From the NCBI GenBank assembly GCA_026707185.1, contig JAPOXI010000006.1, positions 1 through 35,898 of the forward strand: a DNA stretch of 35,898 bases, given 5' to 3'. The stretch's first letter is position 1, and each line of letters begins with the position of its first letter. Both the position numbers and the translations under genes were made by a program. The notes under the pieces were generated by a model. That model was not told the origin of the DNA. It saw nothing but the letters and a program-made list of their open reading frames with translations, and made no database searches. Of the stretch, positions 8,806 to 15,660 are shown piece after piece. This DNA is from Chloroflexota bacterium. Its GTDB lineage: Bacteria; Chloroflexota; UBA11872.

Positions 8806-10035
8806 TTGGACTTGCTGGAGGCCGACATAGGAGCCATTGCCAAGCGGTTTCCGGCGACCTTCGTATCCGAGCCAGACGTAATACGCTACGCCGCGGAGAT
8901 TACGGTCTGGGGGCGCTGGTTTGTCGTCCTGATCGCTGCATTCCAGTTCATCTATCGACCGGGCTTTTGGTACTACGGACACTTCGAATACTGGCTCCTG
9001 CTCGTGCCGCTGGTAGCGTTCAATGGCCTCGCCCACTACCGGCTGCTGACGCACGGGTCGGTCACATGGCGCTGGCTGCTGCTCCTGAGCACCTCGGACC
9101 TATCGGTAGCCACGGTCGGCGTCATCCTCCAGGGCGGATTCGTCGACGGCTTCGTCTTCCTGGGTTACTTCCCGGCCCTGGCGGTGTTCGTCGTGATCTT
9201 CACGTCGTTGTTGATGGCGTTGGCATGGACGACGATAACGGCGAGCGTATACACCCTCGTATGCGCGACGGTCGGCCCCGGACTCGACCTCGTTGCCGGC
9301 CACGAAAAAGAGCTGCTGGTACGGATCGCCGCGATGTACTCTCTCGTATTGTGCGTCAGTCTCATCACTCGCTTCGAGCGGTCGAGGTGGAGGGCCGCGG
9401 TGGACCGGGAGAGGACGCTGCAGCATGAGCGGGTCGAGTTGGTCCAGTCCATTCACGATACGACAGCGCAGTCCGCGTACATGATCGGCCTGGGGATCGA
9501 CGCCGCTAGGCGGGTTGCCGGAGATTCGAACGAGGAACTCACTGCAAGACTTGATGCGACCTCCCGGCTGTCCAAGACCGCCATCTGGCAGCTCAGACAT
9601 CCCATAGACATCGGCCGCATATTCAAAGGTAGGGAGCTTGGCCGGACGCTGGATTCGCACGTTTCGACGTTCACGTCCATAACATCGGTGCCGGCGGAAC
9701 TGATTCAACACGGCGTCGAGCCGCCGCTCTCTATAGAGGCCAGAAGCCTCCTGTTCTCCATTGCGCACAATGCGCTCACCAACGCCTTTCGCCACGCGGA
9801 CGCCAGCAGCGTGCTGGTCGAGCTCGACTTCGGCGAGGAGGAGCTCAGTCTATCGGTGTCGGACGACGGAGTGGGACTTCCCGCCGACTACGCAGACCGC
9901 GGTCACGGCTTCGCCAACATGCGGACATACGCTCGGCGACTTGGCGGACGCCTCATCGTTGAGCCCAGGGGGACGGACGGGGGCGCCCGCGTCGCCTGCG
10001 TCATGCCATTGGGTCGTGGCCGAAGGGAGAAGTAG
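8806..10035 (+). CDS. membrane sensor histidine kinase, NarL/DegS type
   Basis: 409 residues from TTG at 8806; the next in-frame stop upstream is at 8761 and no ATG or GTG lies between. Residues about 33-188 hold several hydrophobic segments (around 37-52, 62-75, 88-108, 117-137, 140-158, 170-188) with short loops, so the sensor is within the membrane. The HisKA_3 phosphoacceptor is H217 in VQSIHDTTAQ. The ATPase domain shows the N-box (HNALTNAFRHA, N322/N326), G1 (DDGVGL) and G2 (GHGFANM). It should autophosphorylate and pass phosphate to the regulator that starts one base after its stop codon. A reversed, broken paralogue lies at 10809-10955. It sits among genes for WPTTC proteins, so it may sense an envelope signal that controls them. 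Confidence 0.9.
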   Translation: MDLLEADIGAIAKRFPATFVSEPDVIRYAAEITVWGRWFVVLIAAFQFIYRPGFWYYGHFEYWLLLVPLVAFNGLAHYRLLTHGSVTWRWLLLLSTSDLSVATVGVILQGGFVDGFVFLGYFPALAVFVVIFTSLLMALAWTTITASVYTLVCATVGPGLDLVAGHEKELLVRIAAMYSLVLCVSLITRFERSRWRAAVDRERTLQHERVELVQSIHDTTAQSAYMIGLGIDAARRVAGDSNEELTARLDATSRLSKTAIWQLRHPIDIGRIFKGRELGRTLDSHVSTFTSITSVPAELIQHGVEPPLSIEARSLLFSIAHNALTNAFRHADASSVLVELDFGEEELSLSVSDDGVGLPADYADRGHGFANMRTYARRLGGRLIVEPRGTDGGARVACVMPLGRGRREK

Positions 10036-10036
10036 G

Positions 10037-10693
10037 TTGTCCTCAGAGTCTCCACGCATAAGGGTACTGCTCGTCGACGACCACTCGATCATGAGGGATG
10101 GTCTGCGGGTCATGCTGGAGCAGTCTCAAGACTTTGAGGTGGTCGGACAGTCCAGGGACGGCGTGGAGGCCGTAAGGGCGGCAGCGGAACTGTCGCCGGA
10201 CGTGGTCGTAATGGACGTCATGATGCCCAACATGGACGGTGTGGATGCTTGCAGGGAGATCATGGGATCTCTACCCGACACACGGGTGGTCATGTTGACC
10301 GCTTCAACCGAGGAGGACGCCGTTACGGAGGCGGTGGCGGCCGGTGCGACCGGCTACCTTCAGAAGGTGTCCGGTATGGACCGACTCCTGAGCACCATCA
10401 AGGTTGTTGCCGCGGGTGACATGCGTTTGCCAACAGAGGTCGTCAGGAGGGTCTTCGCTCTGATACGGACCGGAGCACAGCCCGAGAAGGAGCAGCCCGA
10501 TCTGACGCCGCGAGAACGGGAGATACTTACGTCGTTCTCCCAGGGCATGTCCTACGCCGAGATCGCAGCGGCAAGGGGAGTTCAGCCGGTAACTATCCGA
10601 AACGCCGTCTACGGCATACAGGACAAGCTGCGCCTTCGCACCAAGCAGGAGATCGTCGTCTGGGCCGTCCGCAACGGCCTCTTGGACGACTGA
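10037..10693 (+). CDS. NarL/FixJ-family response regulator
   Basis: 218 residues from TTG at 10037, one base after the kinase TAG, so the two are translationally linked. The receiver domain covers residues about 8-125, with acidic pair D14/D15, phosphoacceptor D60 (VVVMDVMMP), switch residue in MLTAS and the conserved Lys in YLQKVSG. A LuxR-type helix-turn-helix covers about 155-218 (LTPREREILTSFSQG, YAEIAAARGVQPVTIRNAVY, KLRLRTKQEIV). When phosphorylated by the kinase at 8806 it should bind DNA as a dimer; the flanking palindromes at 8484 and 10996 are the obvious candidate sites. A longer upstream reading of this frame is only a shadow of the kinase gene. Confidence 0.92.
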   Translation: MSSESPRIRVLLVDDHSIMRDGLRVMLEQSQDFEVVGQSRDGVEAVRAAAELSPDVVVMDVMMPNMDGVDACREIMGSLPDTRVVMLTASTEEDAVTEAVAAGATGYLQKVSGMDRLLSTIKVVAAGDMRLPTEVVRRVFALIRTGAQPEKEQPDLTPREREILTSFSQGMSYAEIAAARGVQPVTIRNAVYGIQDKLRLRTKQEIVVWAVRNGLLDD

Positions 10694-10808
10694 CGACATG
10701 GACTCGTCTCTGACCCGGCGGGCAGCCACCGGCCAGCTGTAATACAGCTCTGCTGGCGCCACAAGCGCTGCAAAACGTCGGCAATTAGCATCCGCCGCCC
10801 TTGCCACG

Positions 10809-10955
10809 GGTAGTGCAGCAGGCCATTGAAGACTAACACCGGCACGAGCGGGAACCCGTGCTCGATGTTGCCGTGTTACCAGAAGCCCGACCGGTAGGCG
10901 AACGGGGGGCTGCCACAAGGCAGGCGCACCTGCAGCCCCAGACCGAGAATCCCGC
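10809..10955 (-). pseudogene. remnant of a second histidine kinase gene, reversed
   Basis: On the minus strand, 10902-10809 aligns without gaps over 94 nt to 8947-9040 of the kinase gene. It reads FAYRSGFW, stop, HGNIEHGFPLVPVLVFNG and LLHY, against FIYRPGFWYYGHFEYW and LVPLVAFNGLAHY in the intact protein. Nineteen further codons upstream (to about 10955) align more weakly. A TAA replaces the first Tyr of the WYYG motif, and everything beyond the second transmembrane segment is lost. The fragment sits directly beside element copy 2, in the same relative order as copy 1 and the intact kinase. It is therefore the decayed half of an inverted duplication. Confidence 0.75.
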
Positions 10956-10962
10956 CGCTGGT

Positions 10963-11088
10963 GTCCGCAAGAGCACGTCATACCTGTCGAGAAGTAGCGG
11001 AACCGCTCAATCTCAAACAGGCAGACACCCTTCAAAAGAGGGGCATCCGGCCCTTACCAAAGATATGAGAAATGTCTAGCGTTTTCGG
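10963..11088 (+). repeat. conserved element copy 2 (inverted partner of 8404-8529)
   Basis: Plus-strand copy of the element described at 8404-8529, with the same block order and spacing. It lies upstream of the first FN3-type WPTTC gene (start 11329) and directly next to the reversed kinase remnant. Confidence 0.75.
10996..11007. promoter_or_regulatory. palindromic putative operator, copy 2
   Basis: AGCGG-AA-CCGCT, identical in its ten stem bases to the dyad at 8484-8497. It lies about 320 nt upstream of the WPTTC gene at 11329, close to the 350 nt seen for the SOD fusion. A regulatory role is inferred from conservation inside two otherwise diverged intergenic regions. Confidence 0.45.
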
Positions 11089-11328
11089 TGGAAAGGGGAA
11101 GCGGACTGCAAGTGGGATTCGGTGCAATGCGTAAATCGCCGTTGCGCAAAGCTGGCGTGGGGCACTCGCAATCTGGCGGGCCGTTCCACGCTTCCACGCC
11201 TTCTCGCCTTCCACTGCAGCCCATGCTTGCAGGTCGGAGGGACCGGCAAGCGCCAAGAGGCATCCGATCCTATGTACCCAGGATGGTCATTGAAGGAAGC
11301 ATCAGTTCCCTCTGACGACACGGCCTTT

Positions 11329-12210
11329 ATGAGAAAGCCAGGGCCTGGAGGCCGCACGATTCTGGCTGTATTGGTTGCCATCCTGACACTGACCGTAGCG
11401 CTGTCAATAGCTTACGCGGCGACGCCTGGTGGCTGGCCGACTACGTGTGTCGAGTTAAACGACATCATCGAAACCCATCGAGGTAACCTGGACCGGGTCG
11501 GCCTCTATCAGCGAGTCCACGCAGACCAAGCTGAGCAAGCATGTCAGAACGACCACCGCGCCCAGATCCAAACTTGGTTCGCTTGGATAAGACCGACCCC
11601 GACCGTACCCACGATCCCCACGCAAGCGCCGATCGCAACACCGGCGCCGCCTCGCCATGTAACAGGCCCGCCGACCGTACCGCTTGATCTGCGAGTACAC
11701 AAGTCTGGCCGTGGCTACATCATCAGTGCCCGTGCGCCGGCCGATGGGGGCGGTCAGAACCTGCTGGGCTATCGCTGGACTGTTGTCGGCGCAGCGACCT
11801 TCACGGGCGTCGTCGCATCCTCGGGCGGCGGTTTCCGTCTTCGTTTAGACGATCTGCAGCACGGTGAATATGAAGTGACGGTTATCGCCTTCAACGCGAC
11901 CGGAGATAGTCCGCCGGCCGTCACTCGTATCAGCTCCCCCGTCTGTCGAATCGAAGTCGGGCTCATCGAGGATCGGCACGGCAGTGTCTTGGTGAGTGGG
12001 AGGAATACGGGAAACCGGGAAATCGCGAATTGGACGGTGCGGCACGTCATCCACGGGAGTGGTCGAGGCCCTTGGCCGGCGAACGGAGGCCGCGTCGCTG
12101 TCGGCCAAACCGAGACGGTACTGTTGTGGTACAGGAGTGCCTCCAACTTGGGACCCGCACCCCACATAGAGCTTCTCGACGCAGGCTATGCGTGGTGCGG
12201 CGGTGCCTAG
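11329..12210 (+). CDS. exported WPTTC-module protein with FN3-like domain, paralogue 1
   Basis: 293 residues from ATG at 11329, chosen because a clean signal peptide follows (MRKPGPGGR, then ILAVLVAILTLTVALSIAYA). The WPTTC module starts at W36 (GGWPTTCVELNDIIETHRGN, RVGLYQR, QAEQACQNDHRAQ) and ends near residue 85 with a tryptophan. A Pro/Thr/Ala linker (about 88-115) leads to an FN3-like domain (PPTVPLDLRV ... LLGYRWTV ... YEVTVIAFNATGDSPP). The C-terminal domain (from CRIEVGL) has NTGNREIANWTVRHV and ends in a Cys. It is presumably secreted or surface-held; no anchor or sorting signal was seen. Function unknown. The next gene starts 23 nt before this one ends and encodes a full-length paralogue. 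Confidence 0.8.
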   Translation: MRKPGPGGRTILAVLVAILTLTVALSIAYAATPGGWPTTCVELNDIIETHRGNLDRVGLYQRVHADQAEQACQNDHRAQIQTWFAWIRPTPTVPTIPTQAPIATPAPPRHVTGPPTVPLDLRVHKSGRGYIISARAPADGGGQNLLGYRWTVVGAATFTGVVASSGGGFRLRLDDLQHGEYEVTVIAFNATGDSPPAVTRISSPVCRIEVGLIEDRHGSVLVSGRNTGNREIANWTVRHVIHGSGRGPWPANGGRVAVGQTETVLLWYRSASNLGPAPHIELLDAGYAWCGGA

Positions 12211-13126
12211 TCTGCCCACGGGCGGTGCCCTGGTTGGAACGCGAACGGTCAAGAGCCGCGCCGTTCTGGCGAGTCTGGCGGCCGCGTTGACGCTGGTTGT
12301 TGCGATATCGATCGCCTGGGGTCACACGCCAGGCGGCTGGCCTACGAGCTGCGTCGGGCTGTACGACTTGATTCAGAGTCATCGCGGCGACAACGACAAG
12401 GTCGGCATCTATCAACGACTTCATGGAGGGGAAGCCGAAGAAGTCTGCCGGGAGGACCAGCGTGCCCAGATGGAGACTGCCTTAGCGTGGGCGCTGCCGA
12501 CGCTGACGGCAGTGCCGGTCCCGACCCAAGCGCCGGCATTGACGCCGACGCAACCCCCCGCCGTTGGCCAGCCGCCGACCGTACCTCGCGATCTGCGGGT
12601 AGTACGCTCGGGCAGTACCTATATCGTAATCGCCGGCCCGCCGGTCGACGGCGGCGGCCTGCCTCTGCTGGGCTATCGCTGGAGCATCGGGGGTGCAACG
12701 ACCAGGTCGGGCGTGGTCGCATCGTCAGGTGGCGGATTCACGCTCGGCTTGGAGCATCTGCGACCCGGTGATCACGAAGTGACACTCATTGCCTTCAACG
12801 CCAGCGGGGACAGCCCGCCCGCCGTGAGTCGCTTCAGCCTTCCTCACTGTGCAATCGAACTGCAGGTCTTTGTGAATTGGCAGGGAAGTGTGTTGGTGCG
12901 ATACACAAACACAGGCAACCGCGAGATCGTCAGATGGACGGCGCGGTACATCGTGTATGGAGAGGACGAAGGTCCCTGGGGGATCTACGGCGGCAGGGTC
13001 CCAGTAGGCCATACAAGTTCATACGTGTTGTGGTACAGGCCGACCTCCGAACGGGCAGCGGCGAACCCGTCCTATACGCCTGATATGCGGATTCTTGGCT
13101 ATCCCCAACCAATTTGCCGTCTCTAA
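12188..13126 (+). CDS. exported WPTTC-module protein with FN3-like domain, paralogue 2
   Basis: 312 residues from ATG at 12188, overlapping the previous gene by 23 nt. Its architecture is that of the neighbour: signal peptide (ending near AISIAWGH), WPTTC module from W51 (GGWPTSCVGLYDLIQSHRGD, KVGIYQR, EAEEVCREDQRAQ), Pro/Thr linker, FN3-like domain (PPTVPRDLRV, LLGYRWSI, VTLIAFNASGDSPPAV) and the same C-terminal domain (NTGNREIVRWTARYI). The pair is a tandem duplication that has since diverged. The overlap suggests one transcript and coupled translation, under element copy 2. The true start could be slightly downstream, because about 20 residues precede the basic start of the signal peptide. 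Function not known. Confidence 0.8.
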   Translation: MRGAAVPSLPTGGALVGTRTVKSRAVLASLAAALTLVVAISIAWGHTPGGWPTSCVGLYDLIQSHRGDNDKVGIYQRLHGGEAEEVCREDQRAQMETALAWALPTLTAVPVPTQAPALTPTQPPAVGQPPTVPRDLRVVRSGSTYIVIAGPPVDGGGLPLLGYRWSIGGATTRSGVVASSGGGFTLGLEHLRPGDHEVTLIAFNASGDSPPAVSRFSLPHCAIELQVFVNWQGSVLVRYTNTGNREIVRWTARYIVYGEDEGPWGIYGGRVPVGHTSSYVLWYRPTSERAAANPSYTPDMRILGYPQPICRL

Positions 13127-13501
13127 CGGCAGTGGCGTGCGAGCGCGCTGAGGGAGTCACGTTTGCTTGACGCGGCCTCAGGTTCGTATCACGAGCCCCG
13201 GACGCATGCTACGGCGCCGCTATCGACGGAGAGCAACCAAGCGCCGAGATGCGCGGCACACACTCCGGTAGAAGGCTGGGACGATGCACGTCTCGTCTAG
13301 CGGACGAGCTTTCGCGGGGAAAGGAGAAGTGCGGACGGGGCAATCGTGGGGTACCGGCTGCGCGAATTCTCGGCGAGGCAGGCTACCGGAACGGGGTTGG
13401 GCAATGAGTAGCGGTCAGCCGGTGTCGAAGCCTTTGTCGGCGCCCCAAGCTGCCCGGCTCGTTAACCGAAGTTGGGTGCGCCTCGAACGTCCAGGTCGGT
13501 C
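13127..13501. other. intergenic region before the LRR gene
   Basis: No gene recognised. Around 13300-13340 a run (GTCTAGCG ... TTTCGCGGGGAAAGGAGAAG) loosely resembles the right half of the conserved element, and TAGCGG occurs at 13409-13414. Both are weak and may be chance. Confidence 0.35.
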
Positions 13502-15340
13502 GTGAGGCGGCCGTTGGTCATGTTTGCGGCGCTGGTCTTGGCGATTGTCGTCCTACTCCTGTCCGCGACCGTCGTCTCGGCGCACGGCATCGACTGCGCG
13601 CCTGACCAATGCATACCGCTGCCCGAGGGCTGCCTGTTCACCATCACCGGCGGCGATACTCCCGCACCCGACGACGGATTCGCGGTCACCAACGCCGACG
13701 GCGTCCCCATGTGGGACTTCCTGCGCGGCAGAAACCTCCAGGCCATCTGCTATCCGATCAGCCAGCGCTGGGTCGACGGACCGTTCACGTTGCAGGCTTT
13801 CCAGAAGGTGATCCTCCAGTGGGACCCGGGCCATGCGCGGATGAACTACCTAAACACCCTCGACACGCTCGCCAACGACTACTCAGGGGTGGGGCTGCCC
13901 AACCTACCTGGCCATCAAGTGCTTGACGCGGCCGGCCTGAGCTTCGAAGAGGTCATAAACGTGCACCTTGGGCTCCTGGATGCGAACCCCAAGATCAAGG
14001 CCGTGTTTCTGGCAGAGTCGGACTGGTTGAACTTGTACGGGCTGCCGATCAGATACGAGGAACGGGAAGCCGAGGGCAACCCGCGGGGGTTGCAGTTGCT
14101 GCGCGCGCAGCGGGCAGTGTTCGAGATCTGGAACGTTGAGGCGCCTGGGACGGCGTTGGGGCAGGTGAGCCTCCAGGACCTGCCGGACAAGGTGAAGAGT
14201 TTGAGCAACGTGGTCATCCCGGATGCGGCCAAGGCGCCGGTCACAGCAGCAGGTGCTGAGAACCTGCCGCGGTTCGAACTCCCCGCACCTGGCTCTTCGG
14301 AGCCTGAAACACAGCCTGAGACGCCCGAGGCCGCCGCGTGTGCCGCAAGACGGGCGGTTTCGAATCCAAGGGCGAATGCCGGTTTGGTAGGAGACTGCAT
14401 GACGTTACTGCAAGCCCGCGACGCATTGGACAGCGTCGCAGGGTTGAACTGGTCCGTCGACAGGCGCATACGCCAGTGGGACGAGGTGGTCGTGGGCGGC
14501 TCGCCGTTGCCGGTTATAGAGCTTCGTCTCTCGTCACGTAGCTTACGGGGCCAGATACCGGCGGAGTTGGGACAGCTGACCGAACTGAGGGTGCTGGACC
14601 TGACCGAAAATGAGTTGACGGGCCGGATACCGGCAGAGTTTGCGCGATTGACGCGCCTGCGTCAGTTGAGTCTCGGCGCCAACGATGTGACGGGCACTAT
14701 ACCGGCGGAATTGGCGCGGTTGAACAGTCTGGAGCGGCTGAATCTACATGAAAACCGGTTGACAGGTGAGATACCGCCTGAAGTGGGGCAGTTGAGCAGC
14801 CTCAATGCCCTGTCGCTGAACGACAATCGGCTGACGGGGAAGATTCCGGTGGAGCTCAGCCGGTTGACCCAACTCAAGATGCTATCGCTCTACAAGAACG
14901 AGCTGACGGGCGAGATACCGTCGGAGTTGGGGCAGCTGTTAAACCTAACTTCTTTGCTCCTCTCTGAGAATGAGTTGACCGGAGCCATACCGCCCGAGTT
15001 GGATGGGTTGGCCAGGCTGATTACTCTGAGTCTGTGGGAGAACCGGCTGACGGGCGAGATACCGCCGGCACTGGGGCAGCTGTCAAACCTAACTTCTCTG
15101 CTTCTCTCTGAGAATGAGTTGACTGGAGCCATACCGCCCGAGTTGGGGGAGTTGACCATACTGGTAGCGATGAGTTTGGATCATAACCAACTGACCGGTC
15201 AGATCCCGCGGGAGCTTGGTGAGTTGAGCAATCTGGGCCCCCTGATGCTCTCTCACAACCGGTTTACGGGATGCATACCGTCTGGACTGAGGGAGGTCAG
15301 ACACAACGACCTGAACGGTCTGAGGCTTCCAGTTTGCTAG
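13502..15340 (+). CDS. secreted leucine-rich-repeat protein
   Basis: 612 residues from GTG at 13502; a TTG ten codons upstream is the alternative. A signal peptide (LVMFAALVLAIVVLLLSATV) precedes a Cys-rich start. Residues about 70-230 carry two divergent copies of a domain common in Chloroflexota exported proteins: ICYPISQRW ... FTLQAFQKVILQW, then LYGLPI ... LRAQRAVFEIWNVEAPG. A linker and an LRR N-cap (CMTLLQARDALD ... LNWSVDRRIRQW) lead to about eleven plant-type LRRs with LxGxIPxxL, ending in a cap (CIPSGL ... LPVC). The LRR fold binds ligands or surfaces; the partner is unknown. A 144-nt block is repeated almost exactly at 14931 and 15075 (two LRR units), a sign of repeat expansion. The gene belongs to the exported-protein cluster but lacks the WPTTC module. 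Confidence 0.85.
   Translation: MRRPLVMFAALVLAIVVLLLSATVVSAHGIDCAPDQCIPLPEGCLFTITGGDTPAPDDGFAVTNADGVPMWDFLRGRNLQAICYPISQRWVDGPFTLQAFQKVILQWDPGHARMNYLNTLDTLANDYSGVGLPNLPGHQVLDAAGLSFEEVINVHLGLLDANPKIKAVFLAESDWLNLYGLPIRYEEREAEGNPRGLQLLRAQRAVFEIWNVEAPGTALGQVSLQDLPDKVKSLSNVVIPDAAKAPVTAAGAENLPRFELPAPGSSEPETQPETPEAAACAARRAVSNPRANAGLVGDCMTLLQARDALDSVAGLNWSVDRRIRQWDEVVVGGSPLPVIELRLSSRSLRGQIPAELGQLTELRVLDLTENELTGRIPAEFARLTRLRQLSLGANDVTGTIPAELARLNSLERLNLHENRLTGEIPPEVGQLSSLNALSLNDNRLTGKIPVELSRLTQLKMLSLYKNELTGEIPSELGQLLNLTSLLLSENELTGAIPPELDGLARLITLSLWENRLTGEIPPALGQLSNLTSLLLSENELTGAIPPELGELTILVAMSLDHNQLTGQIPRELGELSNLGPLMLSHNRFTGCIPSGLREVRHNDLNGLRLPVC
14931..15130 (+). repeat. internal 144-nt LRR duplication
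   Basis: The DNA around 14931-14985 (CAGCTGTTAAACCTAACTTC and onward) recurs at 15075-15130 with only a few changes, exactly 144 nt or two 24-residue LRR units away. It encodes LTSLLLSENELTGAIPPEL both times. Confidence 0.7.
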
Positions 15341-15660
15341 CGAGTGAGGCGGTTAGAACGGCGGGTAACCCAGCGGCGAGAGGCAACTGGCTTCTAATGC
15401 ACGCTCATAGTTTCATCGCTCCTGACGGTACTCGAAGACTTTGCCTCACACTTCAGCGGACGAGATTTGCTTGCCTCATGCTTGGCCCGTGGATCGAGTA
15501 GCGACGGCGGTCGTGGCGGACCCGTCCGCTACCCAGACAATCGCGCTTGCGGCCGCCCTGCGTGGCAGCCTGGGAGAGAACTTCACCCCATCGCCCGCGT
15601 CTCGCACTCCATTCACTTGTTCCCCGTCGTCGGCCCTTGTCCGGCAAAAGGCATCCTCAT
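15341..15660. other. leader region of the giant RCC1-repeat gene
   Basis: 320 bases without a gene. An imperfect hairpin at 15498-15532 pairs GTAGCGACGG with CCGTCCGCTAC and therefore carries TAGCG/CGCTA half-sites like those of the palindromic operators, but about 14 bases apart rather than two. A regulatory role is only a guess. Confidence 0.35.

Larger units (their letters stand above)
10694..11328. other. intergenic region with kinase remnant and element copy 2
   Basis: No intact gene. It carries a reversed remnant of a kinase gene (10809-10955) and the plus-strand copy of the conserved element (10963-11088), then about 240 nt of leader before the next start at 11329. Several open frames cross it, but they follow no protein family. 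Confidence 0.55.

Noticed and set aside
9761..10036. N-terminal extension of the response regulator frame.
   Set aside because: It overlaps the kinase ATPase domain in another frame and has no receiver-like features; TTG at 10037 gives a normal-length regulator.
10304..11035. A 243-codon minus-strand frame over the regulator gene.
   Set aside because: It is an antisense shadow. The only real minus-strand homology there is the short kinase remnant, which is in another frame.
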